Part shown: positions 1 through 11,200 of the stretch, one piece after another
How the letters are laid out: the number at the start of each line of letters is the position of its first letter
Position numbering within the stretch: the stretch's first letter is position 1
Origin: Ceratothoa steindachneri
Taxonomy: Eukaryota; Arthropoda; Malacostraca; Isopoda; Cymothoidae
Reading direction: 5' to 3'
Assembly (NCBI GenBank): GCA_963969495.1
Contig: OZ018326.1
Span: forward strand, 149,511,806 to 149,575,805
DNA: 64,000 nucleotides
Position numbers and translations under genes: made by a program
The notes under the pieces: model-generated
The model's input: only the letters and a program-made list of their open reading frames with translations
Databases searched by the model: none
What the model was told of the DNA's origin: nothing

Positions 1-265
1 ACCGGTGCCTTCCGCACTTCCCCCATTGAGAGCCTGTTGGTCGATGCTGGGGAGATGCCACTCGCTCTGCGCCGCGTGCAGTGCATCACTCGCCTGTACG
101 CGCGAGCCCGGCGCCTCCCTCAGTCGCCAACAGCTCTCACTGCATCCGCAGCTGATCTCGATGGTGCCTATGCCGCCGAGAGACGCCAGTCATACCCTAA
201 GCCCTTTGGGTTTAGGGCCAGGAAACTCCTTCGAGAGGTAGATATAGCTCTCGGGCCGGTGGCGC
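1..265 (+). pseudogene. RT C-terminal (thumb/connection) segment of the LINE, frame 1
   Basis: Reading from base 1 gives TGAFRTSPIESLLVDAGEMP, the conserved stretch just after the RT palm in Jockey/I-type LINEs (a GAFRTSP-like motif, then a leucine-rich helix). The frame continues in a plausible way to about 240-265. The RNase H domain that should follow is in another frame, so a frameshift or small deletion lies near 255-280. No start codon belongs to this piece, because the protein begins upstream of the window. Confidence 0.75.
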
Positions 266-1090
266 CCCTGGTTCTGCCAAGAGGGGGTCGGCTTCAACGC
301 CGTATCCCCTCTGTTTGTAGTCAGCGGGGCTCTACCAGGCGCTGCGTCTGTCTTCACGGCCGAGCTGGTGGCAATACACCACTCGGTACGCGAGATTACG
401 CGACGTGCCCGGTTCGGAGACCGGATTGTGATCTATAGCGACTCACAAAGCGCCCTGAGTGCTCTCGGGGCATTGGAATCTCCGCATCCCCTGGTTCGCG
501 AAATCCGTGACGCCACGGTTTTGGCGAGCCGGGCAGATGTCGAGATTATCTTCTGCTGGGTTCCTGGACATGTAGGAATTGCGGGGAATGAGCGCGCCGA
601 TGAGGGCGCCAAAGAGTCCGCGAGGACTCTGCGACCGGACCAGCGTTTCGCTCTTCCTCACACCGACTACATGGCAGGAATACGGGCAGCTCTTCGGACT
701 GCTTGGCAAAGAAGATGGGAGACGGTCGAAGGGAACTTAAAGTTACGCGCCATTGCGCCGCGACTGTTCCCATGGACCTATCCCCCAATGCCGCGGCGGT
801 TTCAGGTTGCTTCCTGTCGTCTCCGAATCGGACACACTCGTGTGACGCATCGCTATCTGATGGAGCGCTCGCCTGCGCCCTATTGCAACGACTGCGTCGT
901 CCCCCAGACTGTTCGGCACATTCTTGTCGAATGTCCCAGTCTGAGTGATCTTCGCGCACGATACCTGTCCCAGTACCGGGAAGGGCGGGGTCGCTACCGC
1001 CTGTCCCTTGTGCTCGGGACAGATTCGTGCACATTGACTTGTGGACTTTTTGACTTCTTGGGGGAGGCCGGCCTTCTCCCTATTATTTAA
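266..1090 (+). CDS. RNase H and C-terminal tail of the Jockey/I-like polyprotein (partial)
   Basis: This open frame ends in TAA at 1088-1090. It starts with GVGFNAVSPLF and continues FTAELVAI, YSDSQSALSAL and WVPGHVGIAGNERADEGAK. These match the Glu, second Asp and His/Asp catalytic regions of LINE RNase H domains. After about 130 residues a tail follows with RLRIGHTRVTHRYLM and a C-x2-C...H-x4-C pattern (CNDC, HILVEC), the usual Jockey/I C-terminal zinc-knuckle-like end. The first RNase H strand with its Asp (normally a TDGS-like motif just before GVGF) is not seen in either frame, so the copy is probably inactive. There is no real start; it is the 3' part of a longer protein. Confidence 0.88.
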   Translation, partial: PWFCQEGVGFNAVSPLFVVSGALPGAASVFTAELVAIHHSVREITRRARFGDRIVIYSDSQSALSALGALESPHPLVREIRDATVLASRADVEIIFCWVPGHVGIAGNERADEGAKESARTLRPDQRFALPHTDYMAGIRAALRTAWQRRWETVEGNLKLRAIAPRLFPWTYPPMPRRFQVASCRLRIGHTRVTHRYLMERSPAPYCNDCVVPQTVRHILVECPSLSDLRARYLSQYREGRGRYRLSLVLGTDSCTLTCGLFDFLGEAGLLPII

Positions 1091-1359
1091 GCAAGGTTTG
1101 TTTGGTTTTTTGTTTTGTTTTGTTGTTTTTTTGGCATTTTTTTTTTTTTTTTCTTTGGTTGCACGCTCCTGCGCCGGGTGGACCTCTCCCCGACGCACCA
1201 GCTTGCTTCCTTTCCCCCTTTTGGGGTGTTGTTTTTTTTTCTCTCTTTAATTTTATTTTAAAGTAGCCTAGAACTAGGCCAGTTTTAATACGGCGACTAA
1301 TGCCCAAGTAGGCAGTCGCCAGATGAGCTCTTAAAAAAAAAAAAATCGCTCCATGAAAT

Positions 1360-3650
1360 TATCGGATCCACAGCTACAATAATAATCGGTGCCCTTAACT
1401 TACCAAATGTAAACTTTGTTGATGCTATTGCTGACAGAGTTTGATTGCAACTACTTTACTTCCTAGATGATAACTTCCTTTTGCAATGTGTTGATCAACC
1501 TACGCGAAAAAACAAAATCCTGAACATTATTTTAATGTCAAACGAAAACTTTGTGAAAAATGTTAAAGTCGGCTAACCGCTCAGAGTCAGCGATCACAGT
1601 TCTCTAAGATTTAAAATTGTTACAGATTCAAACACACACTTAAATCGTATACTGATACCTAACTTTAGTAAAGCAAATTTTAAAGACTTTGATCGTGTGT
1701 TGGTGAACGCCCTTAGTTCTAGAACTGATAATTACAACACCGTCACTACAATGTTGAATGATTTCGTAACAAAATTCAGAACCACTGACAAAATATACGT
1801 CTCAAGACATCCTAAGCAAAAATCTACGGTAAAAACAAAGTGGTGGAAAAAACGAGATCAAGGATCTAATCAAAAGGAGAAATCAAGCATATAAACCTTG
1901 ATAGAGATACTCGCAGAGCACGTCCACACGAATACTTAGAACTAAGACGCTAGCTAGAAATGGAAAAGAAAATCCAAAGATGCTCTAGAGTATGTAAACA
2001 CCAGAAACACGGCAAATGACTCAACTGGCCCACTTAAAAACCAAAATGAAGACTTAATATCTGAGCCATTTGCCATTGCCGAGATTTTAAACGAATTTGA
2101 TACTTCAGTGTTTACAACTGAAAACATCGACACCATTCCAGACATTGATGCACCAATAGTTACCGAAAAAAAAGCATTTATGACTAGTATTCAAGTAACA
2201 GAAGATGTAATCAAACATATCTAAAATTTAAAGCTAAGAAAATCGCCAGGTCCAGATTTGATCTATCCTCGCCACCTGTAAGAGTTGAAAGAAAAGATAA
2301 CCAAACCACTCAACACAATATTCTACAAATCTCTCGAAGAAGTGGTCATTCCAGAAGACTTTAAAAGTGCAAACATTAGGCCAATAAGCATGACATCTCT
2401 AATAGAAAAATCGCTCGAATCTATTATAAAAGAGAAAATAGTTGAACATTTAAACAAATTGGTCATCATCCACGAATTGCAGCACGGTTTTAGGAAAAAT
2501 AAATCATAATTAACACATCTGCTAGGATTTTTTTAAACTCTCATCGAAGAGTATGAGACGCATAAATGGGCAGATGTAATCTACTTAGATTTTCAAAAAG
2601 CTTTCGATACGATCCCCAACAAGCATCTACTTAAGAAAATTGCAGCTCATGGAATCGGTAGAAAAGTATTGAAGTGGTTCGAAGCGTGGCTTAACGGAAG
2701 GAAACAGCGTACAGTTATAAATGGTCACCAATCAAAATGGCGAGACGTAACAAGCGGAGTAACCCAGGTTCCGTGCTGGCTACATTGCTTTTTCTAATAT
2801 ATGTAAACGATTTAGATGAAGGCATAGCAAGCCTATTTGCAAAATTTGCTGACGCTACAAAGCTGGGTGGTAAATCAATAACACTTGCCGATTAACATAA
2901 ATTCTAGAGAGATTTAAACAGTATTGTGGAATGGTCAGAAAATTGACAGATGAAACTCAAGATTAATAAATGCAAGGTATTACACATTAGAGCAAGAAAC
3001 GAAGAATTTAACTATACAATAAAAGGCCTGCCACTGAAAAAGGTATCAGAAGAAAAAGATCTTGGTATTATAGTCTGCAACGATTTGATAGTTTGAAGAC
3101 AGTGCGCGGAGGTATGCAAAAAAGCAAACAGAGTGTTCGGTTATATATATAGAAATTTAGCCTACAAATCGGAAAATATGTAAAAATCTTTGTTTAGACC
3201 TCATTTGGAGTATGCAGTTCAGTTTTGGAATCCAAAAATGATACATAGACTGCGGCAACAGTCGTAAGAAGACCGCCTCAAAGCACTCAGCCTATAATCA
3301 CTTGAGACGAGAAGGTCCAGAACAGAACTCATAAAAGGCTTTAATATATTAAACAATTTGGATAAAGTAAAAATTGAAACCCTTTTCGAGTTGGATGCTT
3401 GCTCAAGAACCCGAAGGCATGGATACAAACTTAAGAAACGAAGATTTGAATCAAATATAGCAAAGAACTTTTACTCAAACAAGGTTGTTTACTTATGGAA
3501 CGAGTTTCTCGAGATCGTTGTTAAATTAACAAACATAAACATGTTTAAGAACTGCCTAGATGCACACTTCAAGTCTACCGGTATGGTTGGAAGGAGAGCT
3601 GGCCCAGAAGTGAACCACACGGTCTTTGCCGGATCTGTCATCTTATAATC
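1360..3650 (+). mobile_element. CR1-like LINE, 5'-truncated and decayed
   Basis: Interrupted frames give the end of an APE-type endonuclease: an ALNLPNVNF stretch near 1390-1415 (normally DFNLP), then the QPTRKNKILN block and the catalytic-type SDH triplet at 1589-1597. RT follows: RPISMTSL and QHGFRKNKS near 2380-2510, DFQKAFDTIP near 2588, and WLNGRKQRTVING near 2690. The YADD box has become FADA at 2845-2856, so the second catalytic Asp is lost. The C-terminal tail (RRHGYKLKKRRF, then VYLWNEF, 3410-3510) is the hallmark of the CR1/L2-like group. Many stops and frameshifts make it dead. It begins straight after the poly-A of the upstream LINE. Confidence 0.82.
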
Positions 3651-3699
3651 TTATATTGTAAGGGCTGCTTAAAGTTATGTATGTTGGCGTTGCAGCCAA

Positions 3700-5480
3700 G
3701 TCTGTGATGTATGTTGGAAAATCTGTGCCTAATCACTTTAAGATATTTCTTTCAATCACGACTTCGATGTTTGCACAAATTCTATTACCATTTCGTTGGT
3801 AGCTATTTGTTCTGCTCCTGGAATTTAGTCACCCAATGAATATTTTAGGAAGGTCTAAGCTAAGGATTGACATAGGATTGTGCATTGGGATGGAATTTCC
3901 GTATTGGTGGTTCATAGATTTTGATTAATTTTACTGACTATATTCTAAAACCAAGTGGCATTAATCGAATTTATTGATCTTCATGAAGTCGAGTCGCCTG
4001 TATAACACCAGCGCTGCTCTGTCCTAAGGCTCATCAGTTGGATTTGCATATAAGAAGCAATAATCTAAGAATTTCATTGCTGTTCGTTTTGGGATTACTC
4101 CGAAGGTGTTACACAGAGTATAAATTTTGGTGATGAAGCCATCAGTATTTATATACAGAATATTGAGCTTTCTTTTTATTCTTCCATTTTCTATTGCCTA
4201 CCATGATAAATTGACAGTGTTCTCTAGCAGTTTCTCTAGTAAACACTTTTTAGGAATCGATACCATCTCGAAACTTTCCATACTTTATTTCTTGTAATAT
4301 GGATTTATTGAGTGTTTCACAGTCTCCAGGGTAGAGGATCATGATCTTGTCCTGGAAGAGTAACCATTTGATTTCTTGTCCTTCTTGCTTTGATTTTTTT
4401 TCTGTTAAGGGAACCTTTGCATTTTAATTCGCGTGGATTTAAATTATATAGTATTGTTTCTTCCTTTTGTCTCTTTTCAGTTGAAGATTTTCTTGTTGTG
4501 AGGCCCTTCTCCTCTTTTGGGTTGTTTTCGTTGCTTTTTATGATGATTAGTGGGTTGTTTGCCCAATAGTATAAGCCAACTTAGGTTAAGTATTTCGGGA
4601 GAGGGTATGTTCTCTGGAAACCACAGTTTCTTCATCCCATTTTCAGAAGTATTTTAATTTAATGTTTCGGTGGGAGAGTCGGGTTTGCCTATATTCATAT
4701 GTTCGTAAAGTAAACCCGTAAAGAATTCAATAAACGATTCATTTTGAACGGTTATGTGGGGCTTTGTTTTCCCTATCTCGTGAAATGTAGCCTTGACTAA
4801 GTTTGCATATGTCGCCTTCCGTTTTCTTTGTGTTTCTTCTTTTTCTTACCCTTACCTTTCTTAAAATTATTGCTTTTCTAATCCTGTCACACCAATGGCA
4901 TCTTCTTGTGTAGCTATCTGCAAGTTGAGGTATCTTTTCGATGTAGATTCTCTGTAAGCGCTCTAATAATGTCCTTTTTATAGAAATTCAGAGCAACTGG
5001 CCTTGAATTCTCGATGGATTGTATCTTCGTAGGAATCTTGATAAGGTTCCTTACATTGAACCTTATAGATGGGAAGACAAACTTTCCTCTTTGTATTATT
5101 TCTCTTTTGAAATAGGAAGTTTGACTTCCCGTTTAGTATTCTCTCTTTTATAAATGGAAAGTAAACTTCCCAGTATGCAGTACTATATCTTGTAAATAAA
5201 GGAATAAAATCCCGGTGTATTCGGTCGGTGAAGAGCCTTGCGAAACCGTTGTCTCCTGTGCCGGGTAATGAGGTAAAGGAAAATGTGATGGACATTTTTG
5301 AGCACAAATCGTGCGGGTCACAGAGAGCGACATTGTTGAGTCGATGCTACCTGAGAGCTTCTGTTATTCTCCTTTAAGACCTCGTAGAGAAACGTTAACG
5401 CTATCGATGCTGCCTCTCCAAAACTTTACCTCCTTTGCCGAAAATACACATTCAGTATCGTGTGCTGGATCCGAGCTTTA
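3700..5480 (-). mobile_element. Probable 5' part of a CR1-like LINE (ORF1-like and start of endonuclease)
   Basis: On the minus strand, interrupted frames give a 109-residue open tract at 4978-5307 that I do not recognise. A gag-like stretch follows (TYANLVKATFHEIGKTKP) near 4700-4830, then lysine-rich sequence. Near 4115-4170 comes LNILYINTDGFITKIYTL, which resembles the start of CR1/L2-type endonucleases (a Y-x-N-A-D-G-like strand). A degraded Arg/Gly-rich stretch near 4010 could be the middle of that domain. RT is not found on this strand. Frames are badly broken. The alternative is unrelated AT-rich sequence; the endonuclease-like start is the best support. Confidence 0.42.
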
Positions 5481-5639
5481 ATTGAGTGCTTAAAAATTAG
5501 GATGATGATGATTTACTCAATTTTCGAAGAGAAATTGTATAGTGGAAGATATAGTGGGCGACAAAATTAAAGATGGGGGAAGGGATTTTGCCCTAGTAGG
5601 GAGGGCATCACTTTAATTTTATAGCTTCATTTTTCCTTT

Positions 5640-7195
5640 ATTTCTGTTGTTTTTTTCTTTGTTTTTATCTTCATATGTTTGTTGTGTTCTTCTTATTGTA
5701 TTTTGTGTCTTCTTCTTTGTCTTTTTTTCTTTTAGTGTAATAATAATGTTGTTTGTAGCATTCAAACCTTACCATAGCTTTTCTTGCCGACAATGCTATT
5801 TTAGTGTTGTCTGTTAGAACATTTTTCGTGTGTAAATGTATGGGACTAGATGTGATGTGTTGCGACGCTTTTACGTGTATATTGGATTGATAATATTTCG
5901 TGTACACAGTTTTGTGCTCGGAAACGGGCTTCTGCGTGAGGCTTTCGCCCGTAGCCACGCAGGTATATTCAAGCTGCCACCTGCTCCCTGGAGTTCAAGA
6001 ATGACATCATCCGTTAGAGTCGACCAGATCTTCTTGCCCAGTTTCTGGGTGACGACATTGATGGGCTCCAAGCATTTCCTCCGATGCAGGACGCTTTGCC
6101 TGACTCGGTTACGCCTTCTTACCTTGTTGATAAGCAGAGAGGCAGTTTTCTGGATACATTGGAGCATTTTCATCGAGGTTTTATTAACCGCTTGGGTCAC
6201 CACTGCGGGGTAGATCAGCATAGCCCGGACATAGATCATATATAATTTTCTGATGTTGGCCGAGCTAAGATCTCTAAACCTGTAGAGCTTGGAGATTTCT
6301 CTCTTCGCCAGATTCCGCCTCTCCGTGTGGTGTCTCGAGTATCCCTGGTCGGAGATTTTGAGACCCAGGGCGGTGCCTTCGGCGGAGTAGCCGTACCTCA
6401 TCCCATCTAGAATGATGGGCCATGTCAACTCACGGTTCAACGGGACAATTTTGAACTTGTCCCTGTTGGTCCTGATTTTGCATCGTCTCTCGAATCGGCT
6501 GATGTTGTTGATTTCCACTATAGTGCGGGCCGCCTGTGCCCTTGCTTTCCTCTCCGGGCACGGGACAATTTGTGTGACGTTATCTGCGTATTGCAGATAC
6601 ATCGTGTCCCTCTGCACCGGAGTTGGGAGGTCAATGGTGAAGAACAAGTAAAGCAGAGGACTCAGGCAGCTTCCCTTAGGGACGCCCGACTTTAATTCGA
6701 ATTCGGGGCCTCTGTGCCCTTCAATCATGAGACACGCCCTTCTGTCCATGATGAAGTCACAGAGGATCCTTTCCAGGATTAGGTCTAGCTGGAAGTTCAG
6801 GATCTTGTATTGAATTACTTCCAGACAGACTTTATCAAAGGCCTTTTGCACGTCCCTCAACACAATGTCTACATAGAACCTGTTCGCTTGGGTGTATGCT
6901 ACTTTCTCAGTTAGGAGCGCTAGGGCGGTGTCTGTGCCCCTTTTTTGCGGAACCCATGTTGTTGTGGGTTGTGCGCTCCTAACTCGCTCAGTTGAGCTTG
7001 TAGCCTGTTTGCTAAAATCTTTTCAAAGATTTTACCCTGCATCTCAAGAAGAGAGATGGGGCGATGGCTTGCCACCTGGTCTAAGGGCTTGTTTCCCTTT
7101 GGGATAAAGATGATTTTGGCCATCTTGTATCCATCCGGGAAGTAGCCTGTATTCAGGGTGGCATTCATCGTGTTTGCCAATCCCTGAATAATTTA
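5640..7195 (-). mobile_element. Jockey-like LINE copy 1, 5'-truncated, with poly-A-like tail
   Basis: The minus-strand RT domain (see pseudogene entry) is followed by an A-rich 3' region (5640-5760 as read on the minus strand), which probably is the tail. The element starts at about 7195 with no ORF1 or endonuclease, the usual 5' truncation. The same group is present at 7570-11240 and 13150-14560. Translation agrees in order and motif: NTGYF-x(n)-IFIPKG, RPISLLE, QHGFR, DVQKAF, SGVPKGSCLSPLLY, YAD-, IRKLYMIYVRAMLIYPAV. Confidence 0.85.
5871..7180 (-). pseudogene. Reverse transcriptase pseudogene of Jockey-like LINE copy 1
   Basis: Two minus-strand frames join. 6920-7180 covers RT fingers (NTGYFPDGYKMAKIIFIPKG, then RPISLLEMQGKIFEKIL, then NPQQHGFRKKG). 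5871-6863 gives 330 residues: DVQKAFDKV, the SGVPKGSCLSPLLY primer-grip region, the catalytic box, and the long basic C-terminal region. The frame breaks just after QHGFRKKG, near 6930. The catalytic box is YADN (6579-6590), so the second Asp is replaced by Asn and the enzyme would be dead even if the frame were whole. A 330-codon open frame in AT-rich DNA suggests moderate rather than great age. Confidence 0.88.
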
Positions 7196-7426
7196 AATGG
7201 ATTTCAGCCGTGTTAATGTGCAAACGGTTTGAGCGTTATTAACCTTTTAAATCTATCATGGCGGTGATTGGACAATTATTACAGTGCTTTTGTCTAAAAG
7301 CTGATTGGTCATTTGGTTAACGCTAAGTGTAAAAATCAACATATGTATGACTATTAAATGTATATTAATCCTGATTGGTTGAATTTTTGTAGTGTTATGA
7401 GTAGATGAAATGACTATTTATATATG

Positions 7427-7545
7427 AGGGGCGGTCAATAAGTTTTGCAATTCGGATATAAGGAAACGAGATATGAGGAAAAGTGGTTTATTATTTTTCG
7501 ATATAACTACCCTCGACTCCAATGCGCTAACAAAAGAAGCCTCAG
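7427..7545 (-). mobile_element. Mariner-like end: transposase C-terminus plus terminal repeat
   Basis: The plus strand reads GGGGCGGTCAATAAG at 7429-7443, like the outer end of many mariner inverted repeats. Read on the minus strand, the segment encodes IGVEGSYIEK followed by stops, which resembles the end of mariner transposases (a C-I-x-x-x-G-x-Y-V/I-E-K ending). Only about 120 bp are visible, because the Jockey-like LINE that starts near 7570 follows directly. Whether the LINE inserted into the mariner or the mariner was already broken cannot be told. Confidence 0.5.
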
Positions 7546-7579
7546 TTGATGACCTAAAAAGATAAACCTCCAACCTTAC

Positions 7580-8131
7580 ATGCCAGCACAAATCCTAAAC
7601 CACCAAAACATTATTTGCTGTTTTTTAGATTCATGGATCGGACACCACAGGAAGGAGAAAATAAAAATTGAAATAGAGAGAAATCACAGCTGTGCCAAAG
7701 TCGCCAAGGTTGTAAAATTCAAAAACCGAAGAGAAAATAACGAATATAATCATGTATTCAAAATAATATTTACCGATACATCAATGGAAAAGAAGGCGAA
7801 GGAAGTAGGGCTCCAGCTTTTTAACGCACAAATAAACAGGGGCCAAATTGAGATGGAAGATTTTATCCCAGTCCAAATGTACTTCTGCCTCTCTAAAATG
7901 GAAAGCCACACCACCAGAGAGTGCAAAGAGGAGCAGGAGATATTCTCACAATGCGGTGAGTTGAGACAGAACTGGAGGACGTGCAAGAGTCCCCAGGAAA
8001 GATGTGCTACCTGCAAGATGGGACACAGGGCCAAAGCCATGGTGTGCCAATTAATTAAAGAAATTATAAAACAAAAGATCAACGAGAAGAGAGAGGCAGA
8101 AGTGACAAGGAAAAACACCACATACGCCTAG
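7580..8131 (+). pseudogene. LINE ORF1 (gag-like, zinc-knuckle) remnant
   Basis: This 183-codon frame has a basic N-terminal half and a C-terminal row of degraded CCHC knuckles. The third is intact: C-x2-C-x3-H-x6-C (CATCKMGHRAKAMVC, 8003-8047). The first two (near YFCLSKMESHTTREC and SQCGELRQNWRTC) have lost a Cys or His. This layout is that of arthropod LINE ORF1 proteins, which bind element RNA. Coding-like, Lys/Glu-rich sequence continues in broken frames to about 8700 (8232-8489 and 8465-8674), probably the linker before ORF2. The start at 7580 is only the first available ATG. Confidence 0.75.
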
Positions 8132-8878
8132 GTCGCGAAGGCAGCTATTAACGAATACGAATCAAAGAAGGTATACCTAAATATTAACAGCGAGATGCCA
8201 ATCAAGATAATGACCTGAATAATGTACGCAGATGCGCGAAAATTATGAGACCAGGGACTTTCAGGATGAACTAAAACTTCATGCTAGCGAACAATGGGAT
8301 AAGCCTCAATGTCTTCCCAAAAACCAAGCATCTGAGGACATCCTTCAAATGAAATACGCCCCGATGGTACCCTTTATCGCCCAGGAGAAAGGCTCACAAG
8401 AGACAGACGCGACACAACCAACAAGAAGACAGGAACTACGCATCATAGCCCGCAATAAAGAGAAATGGAAAAACAAAAAAGGAAACTAAAGGAGACGACC
8501 ATGGAGATCGAATCCGACAGCTTGGAGGGTAAGAGAGAAACGTCTAAAAAACAACGAAAATCAAAGAAAAACATAAATAAAAAAGTAGAGGGAAACGATG
8601 TAAATCTCAAGATCTGGGCCAGCGAAGATACCCCGTTCCAAAGAAAGATAACATCAAAAAGTCTCCTCGAATGAATCAGATCCGGCAGGTAAAAATGAGA
8701 GTTTGATGCCGACGTAGACACAAAAAGTTAGAAGATGCAGTAATACTTGGCGATATTGAACTCAACGAGGGATACTTCAAAACTTGGACCCCGCAAGATT
8801 ACAAAAAAATACAGTGTGGAAGGATATGAAAGGACAAGAAATAAACCGTAACAGACAGGACAACCGACAGACAGTAAC

Positions 8879-9436
8879 ATGGAAAGAACAAACAGCAGAC
8901 TAAGTATAATGACACTGGACGTTAACGGATGGAGAGTAAAAAACACTGTTTACAGTAATATCTTTAATGAGACAGACCCGGACATCATTTTTATCAGTGG
9001 ACATGCACTCGACAAAAGAACACAGAAAATGAAACTCCCAAACTACACATTAACAAAAAACTGCTCCCAGGAAAGGTATGACAGGGTGGCGATCGCGATA
9101 AAGAGACACCTCAAGTTTAAACACCTACCTGAGCTTGATGAATTCTTAATAGCGATAGCGATCCCGACTCTCGTCGGAGATCTTGTGGTAGTGGCAGGGT
9201 ACCAACCCACTAGGAGAAAGTACTTACCGCTACACAATTTCAACACACTATGTATGCACCAAAGAAAAGTCTTTTTCGGAGGAGTCATATACGCTAACTT
9301 GGGAGCAGCAGGATACAAAAAGACTAACGAAAGAGGCAGGAATCTGCAACTCTTATTGGACCGAGGCAAACTAGACATAATTGCACCTGACTTCCTGACA
9401 TTTGTAACTTTGCTCACAACGGATGCGCCGCCTTGA
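8879..9436 (+). pseudogene. APE-type endonuclease domain of LINE copy 2
   Basis: This 185-codon frame starts with LSIMTLDVNGWRVKNTVY and DPDIIFISGHAL, the first strands of APE-like LINE endonucleases. The usual N-x-N-G and Glu/His positions are partly altered. VAGYQPTRRKYLPLHNF follows, then ANLGAAGYKKTNERGRNLQLLL, which aligns with the GDFNAHH...N-x-x-G-x-x-L region but has lost the Asp-Phe-Asn core. The final SDH-type catalytic triplet is not visible. The enzyme would nick target DNA to prime reverse transcription. With several key residues changed it should be inactive. Confidence 0.72.
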
Positions 9437-9489
9437 AGCTGAGCTAATTTGAATAATCAGGAAAAAACAGACGGAGATATGGGAACATC

Positions 9490-11200
9490 TATTTGACAAC
9501 ATTGAGGACGAAGCCAATCTCAATAAATTCTAGACACAAGAGACTCACGGGTTCAAACATAAGGGAAAAAACACGTATCAAGGAGGACGAATCATAGATC
9601 CAGGAACCAATATAACTCGAGAAACGGTTCAGAGAGCACAGGAGAAAAGTCTTCTCGATGACACCAGAGGACAACGAAGTCTTCACCTTAGAGTTTGAGG
9701 GTGAGATCATCCACGAGGTGAATGATGTTATTGAGTGGACCTACCCGTACCCGCACATCTGCAAAGAAAGGAAGATGATGGGTCATGGAATGGCAATAAC
9801 GATGCAGGCCCTTGCAGATGCCATCAAAACCTTCAAACACAAAGCTCCAGTTTGGTCGAAAATAAAAAAAGCGAATATAACTAACGCTCCACCGCAAGTG
9901 CATCAGGGAATGTTGAACGTAATGATCGCAGCCATGAACACCGGCTATTTCTCCGATGCGTTTAAACTCGCAAAGGTTATATTCATCGACGAAGGGAAGC
10001 AGACCTCCCGACCAGCTCATAAACTATAAGCCAATCCTCTTTCTGGAATTCATAGGCAAGTTCTTTGAAAAGATCGTAGCCGACAGGCTACAGAACCAGC
10101 TAGCCAAAAACGACGCGCTTAACATGCGCTTAAATACCAACAGCACGGATTCTTCAGAGGAAGAGGAATTGACACCAACCTCGCACTCCTCTCAGAAAAG
10201 CTAGCAAAATCCAGGAGGTAGGGAAAGTACGTAGACGTAGTCATTAGAGACGTACAGAAGGCCTTTAAAAAGGTTTGGATGAGAGGTCTGTAATTCAAGA
10301 TTGTAAACCTTCGGCTAAACTCAGTCATTTAAAAGATCCTCTGCCATTATGTAATGGAAAGAAGAGTGCAGATACAGATCAAGGGCCACAAGGGACCGAA
10401 ATTTAGCCGCGAGGCTGGTGTGCCGCAAAGTAGCTGCCTCAGCCCTCTACTGTATAGCATCTTCACAATAGACCTTCCATTACCAATCAAGGATGGCGCA
10501 ATGTATCTGCAATACGCAGATGACATCATGCAGATTGTACCAAGCAGTTACAACAACGACCTAGTGCAAGCTGCAGAGACGGCGGCGGAGATTGAAAACA
10601 TAGACTCGTACGAGCGTAAATGGGAGATAAAGACGAGCGTTCAAAAGTTCGTCATTTTACACGACGGCATTTATGTTGGCGATCGAAACCTCCACTACTC
10701 TCTGAAGAGAACAGTGCTCGGGCTCATACCTACCGTTCGGGGATATAAGCATCACGTTGTAAACCGGATCAACTTAGCACTGGTAGAATTGTTCAAACGA
10801 TTCCGCTTCCGCAAACTGAGAAGAAGTAACTTAAGGAAACTCTACTTTTGCTACGTTAGGCCAAAGCTTATATACCCAGCGATATGCACCCAAACCTCAG
10901 GGATCAAAACGATGAGATCTATGCAGAGGGTACAGAATAAAGCCTCCCTTATTATTAATCAGACAAAAAGACGAGAATGCATACCACAGAGAACACTGCA
11001 CAGAAGAGCTGGACTATAACCAATCGACACTTTAATACAATCACAGGCAAAGAAGACATGGGACAAAGTAGAAACTGAAATAGTGCCATGTCTGGACCGG
11101 GACTTAGACATTGACATGAAAAGTCTAAAACGGAGAATCACATGACAGACTAACTTCTCAAGTGGCAGGCGAACTCTTGCTGAGGAATTGACAGAACGGA
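9490..11200 (+). pseudogene. Reverse transcriptase pseudogene of LINE copy 2
   Basis: Successive frames cover the domain: 9658-10029 (linker with NTGYFSDAFKLAKVIFID), 9956-10204 (FLEFIGKFFEKIVADRLQ and a QHGF-like stretch), then 10354-11019 (221 codons). The last contains AGVPQSSCLSPLLYSIF, an intact catalytic box YADD at 10513-10524, and the basic C-terminal region LRKLYFCYVRPKLIYPAI. The frame breaks at about 10020, 10200 and 10330, with stops after 11019. The YADD box separates this copy from the YADN and YLDD copies nearby. It matches copy 1 well enough in motif order and wording to be the same lineage. Confidence 0.85.

Larger units (their letters stand above)
1..1346 (+). mobile_element. 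Jockey/I-like LINE, 3' part with poly-A tail (cut by window start)
   Basis: The segment carries the C-terminal part of a LINE polyprotein (RT end, RNase H, Cys/His tail), then a 3' UTR from 1091 and a run of 13 A at 1333-1345, which marks the 3' end of a target-primed insertion. The coding part is clearly GC-rich against the AT-rich surroundings, so the insertion is probably younger than the other LINEs here or has a different codon habit. T-rich and C-rich blocks fill the UTR (1095-1250). The 5' part must lie upstream of the window. The RNase H domain points to the Jockey/I/R1 side of the LINE tree rather than CR1; the exact clade is not settled. Confidence 0.85.

Noticed and set aside
443..1198. 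Minus-strand and alternate-frame open frames over the RNase H region
   Set aside because: GC-rich shadow frames of the LINE polyprotein.
1360..5480. 5' inversion (twin priming) linking the CR1 3' fragment and the minus-strand LINE piece
   Set aside because: Twin priming puts the inverted 5' part on the 5' side of the element; here it lies beyond the 3' end, so two separate insertions are more likely.
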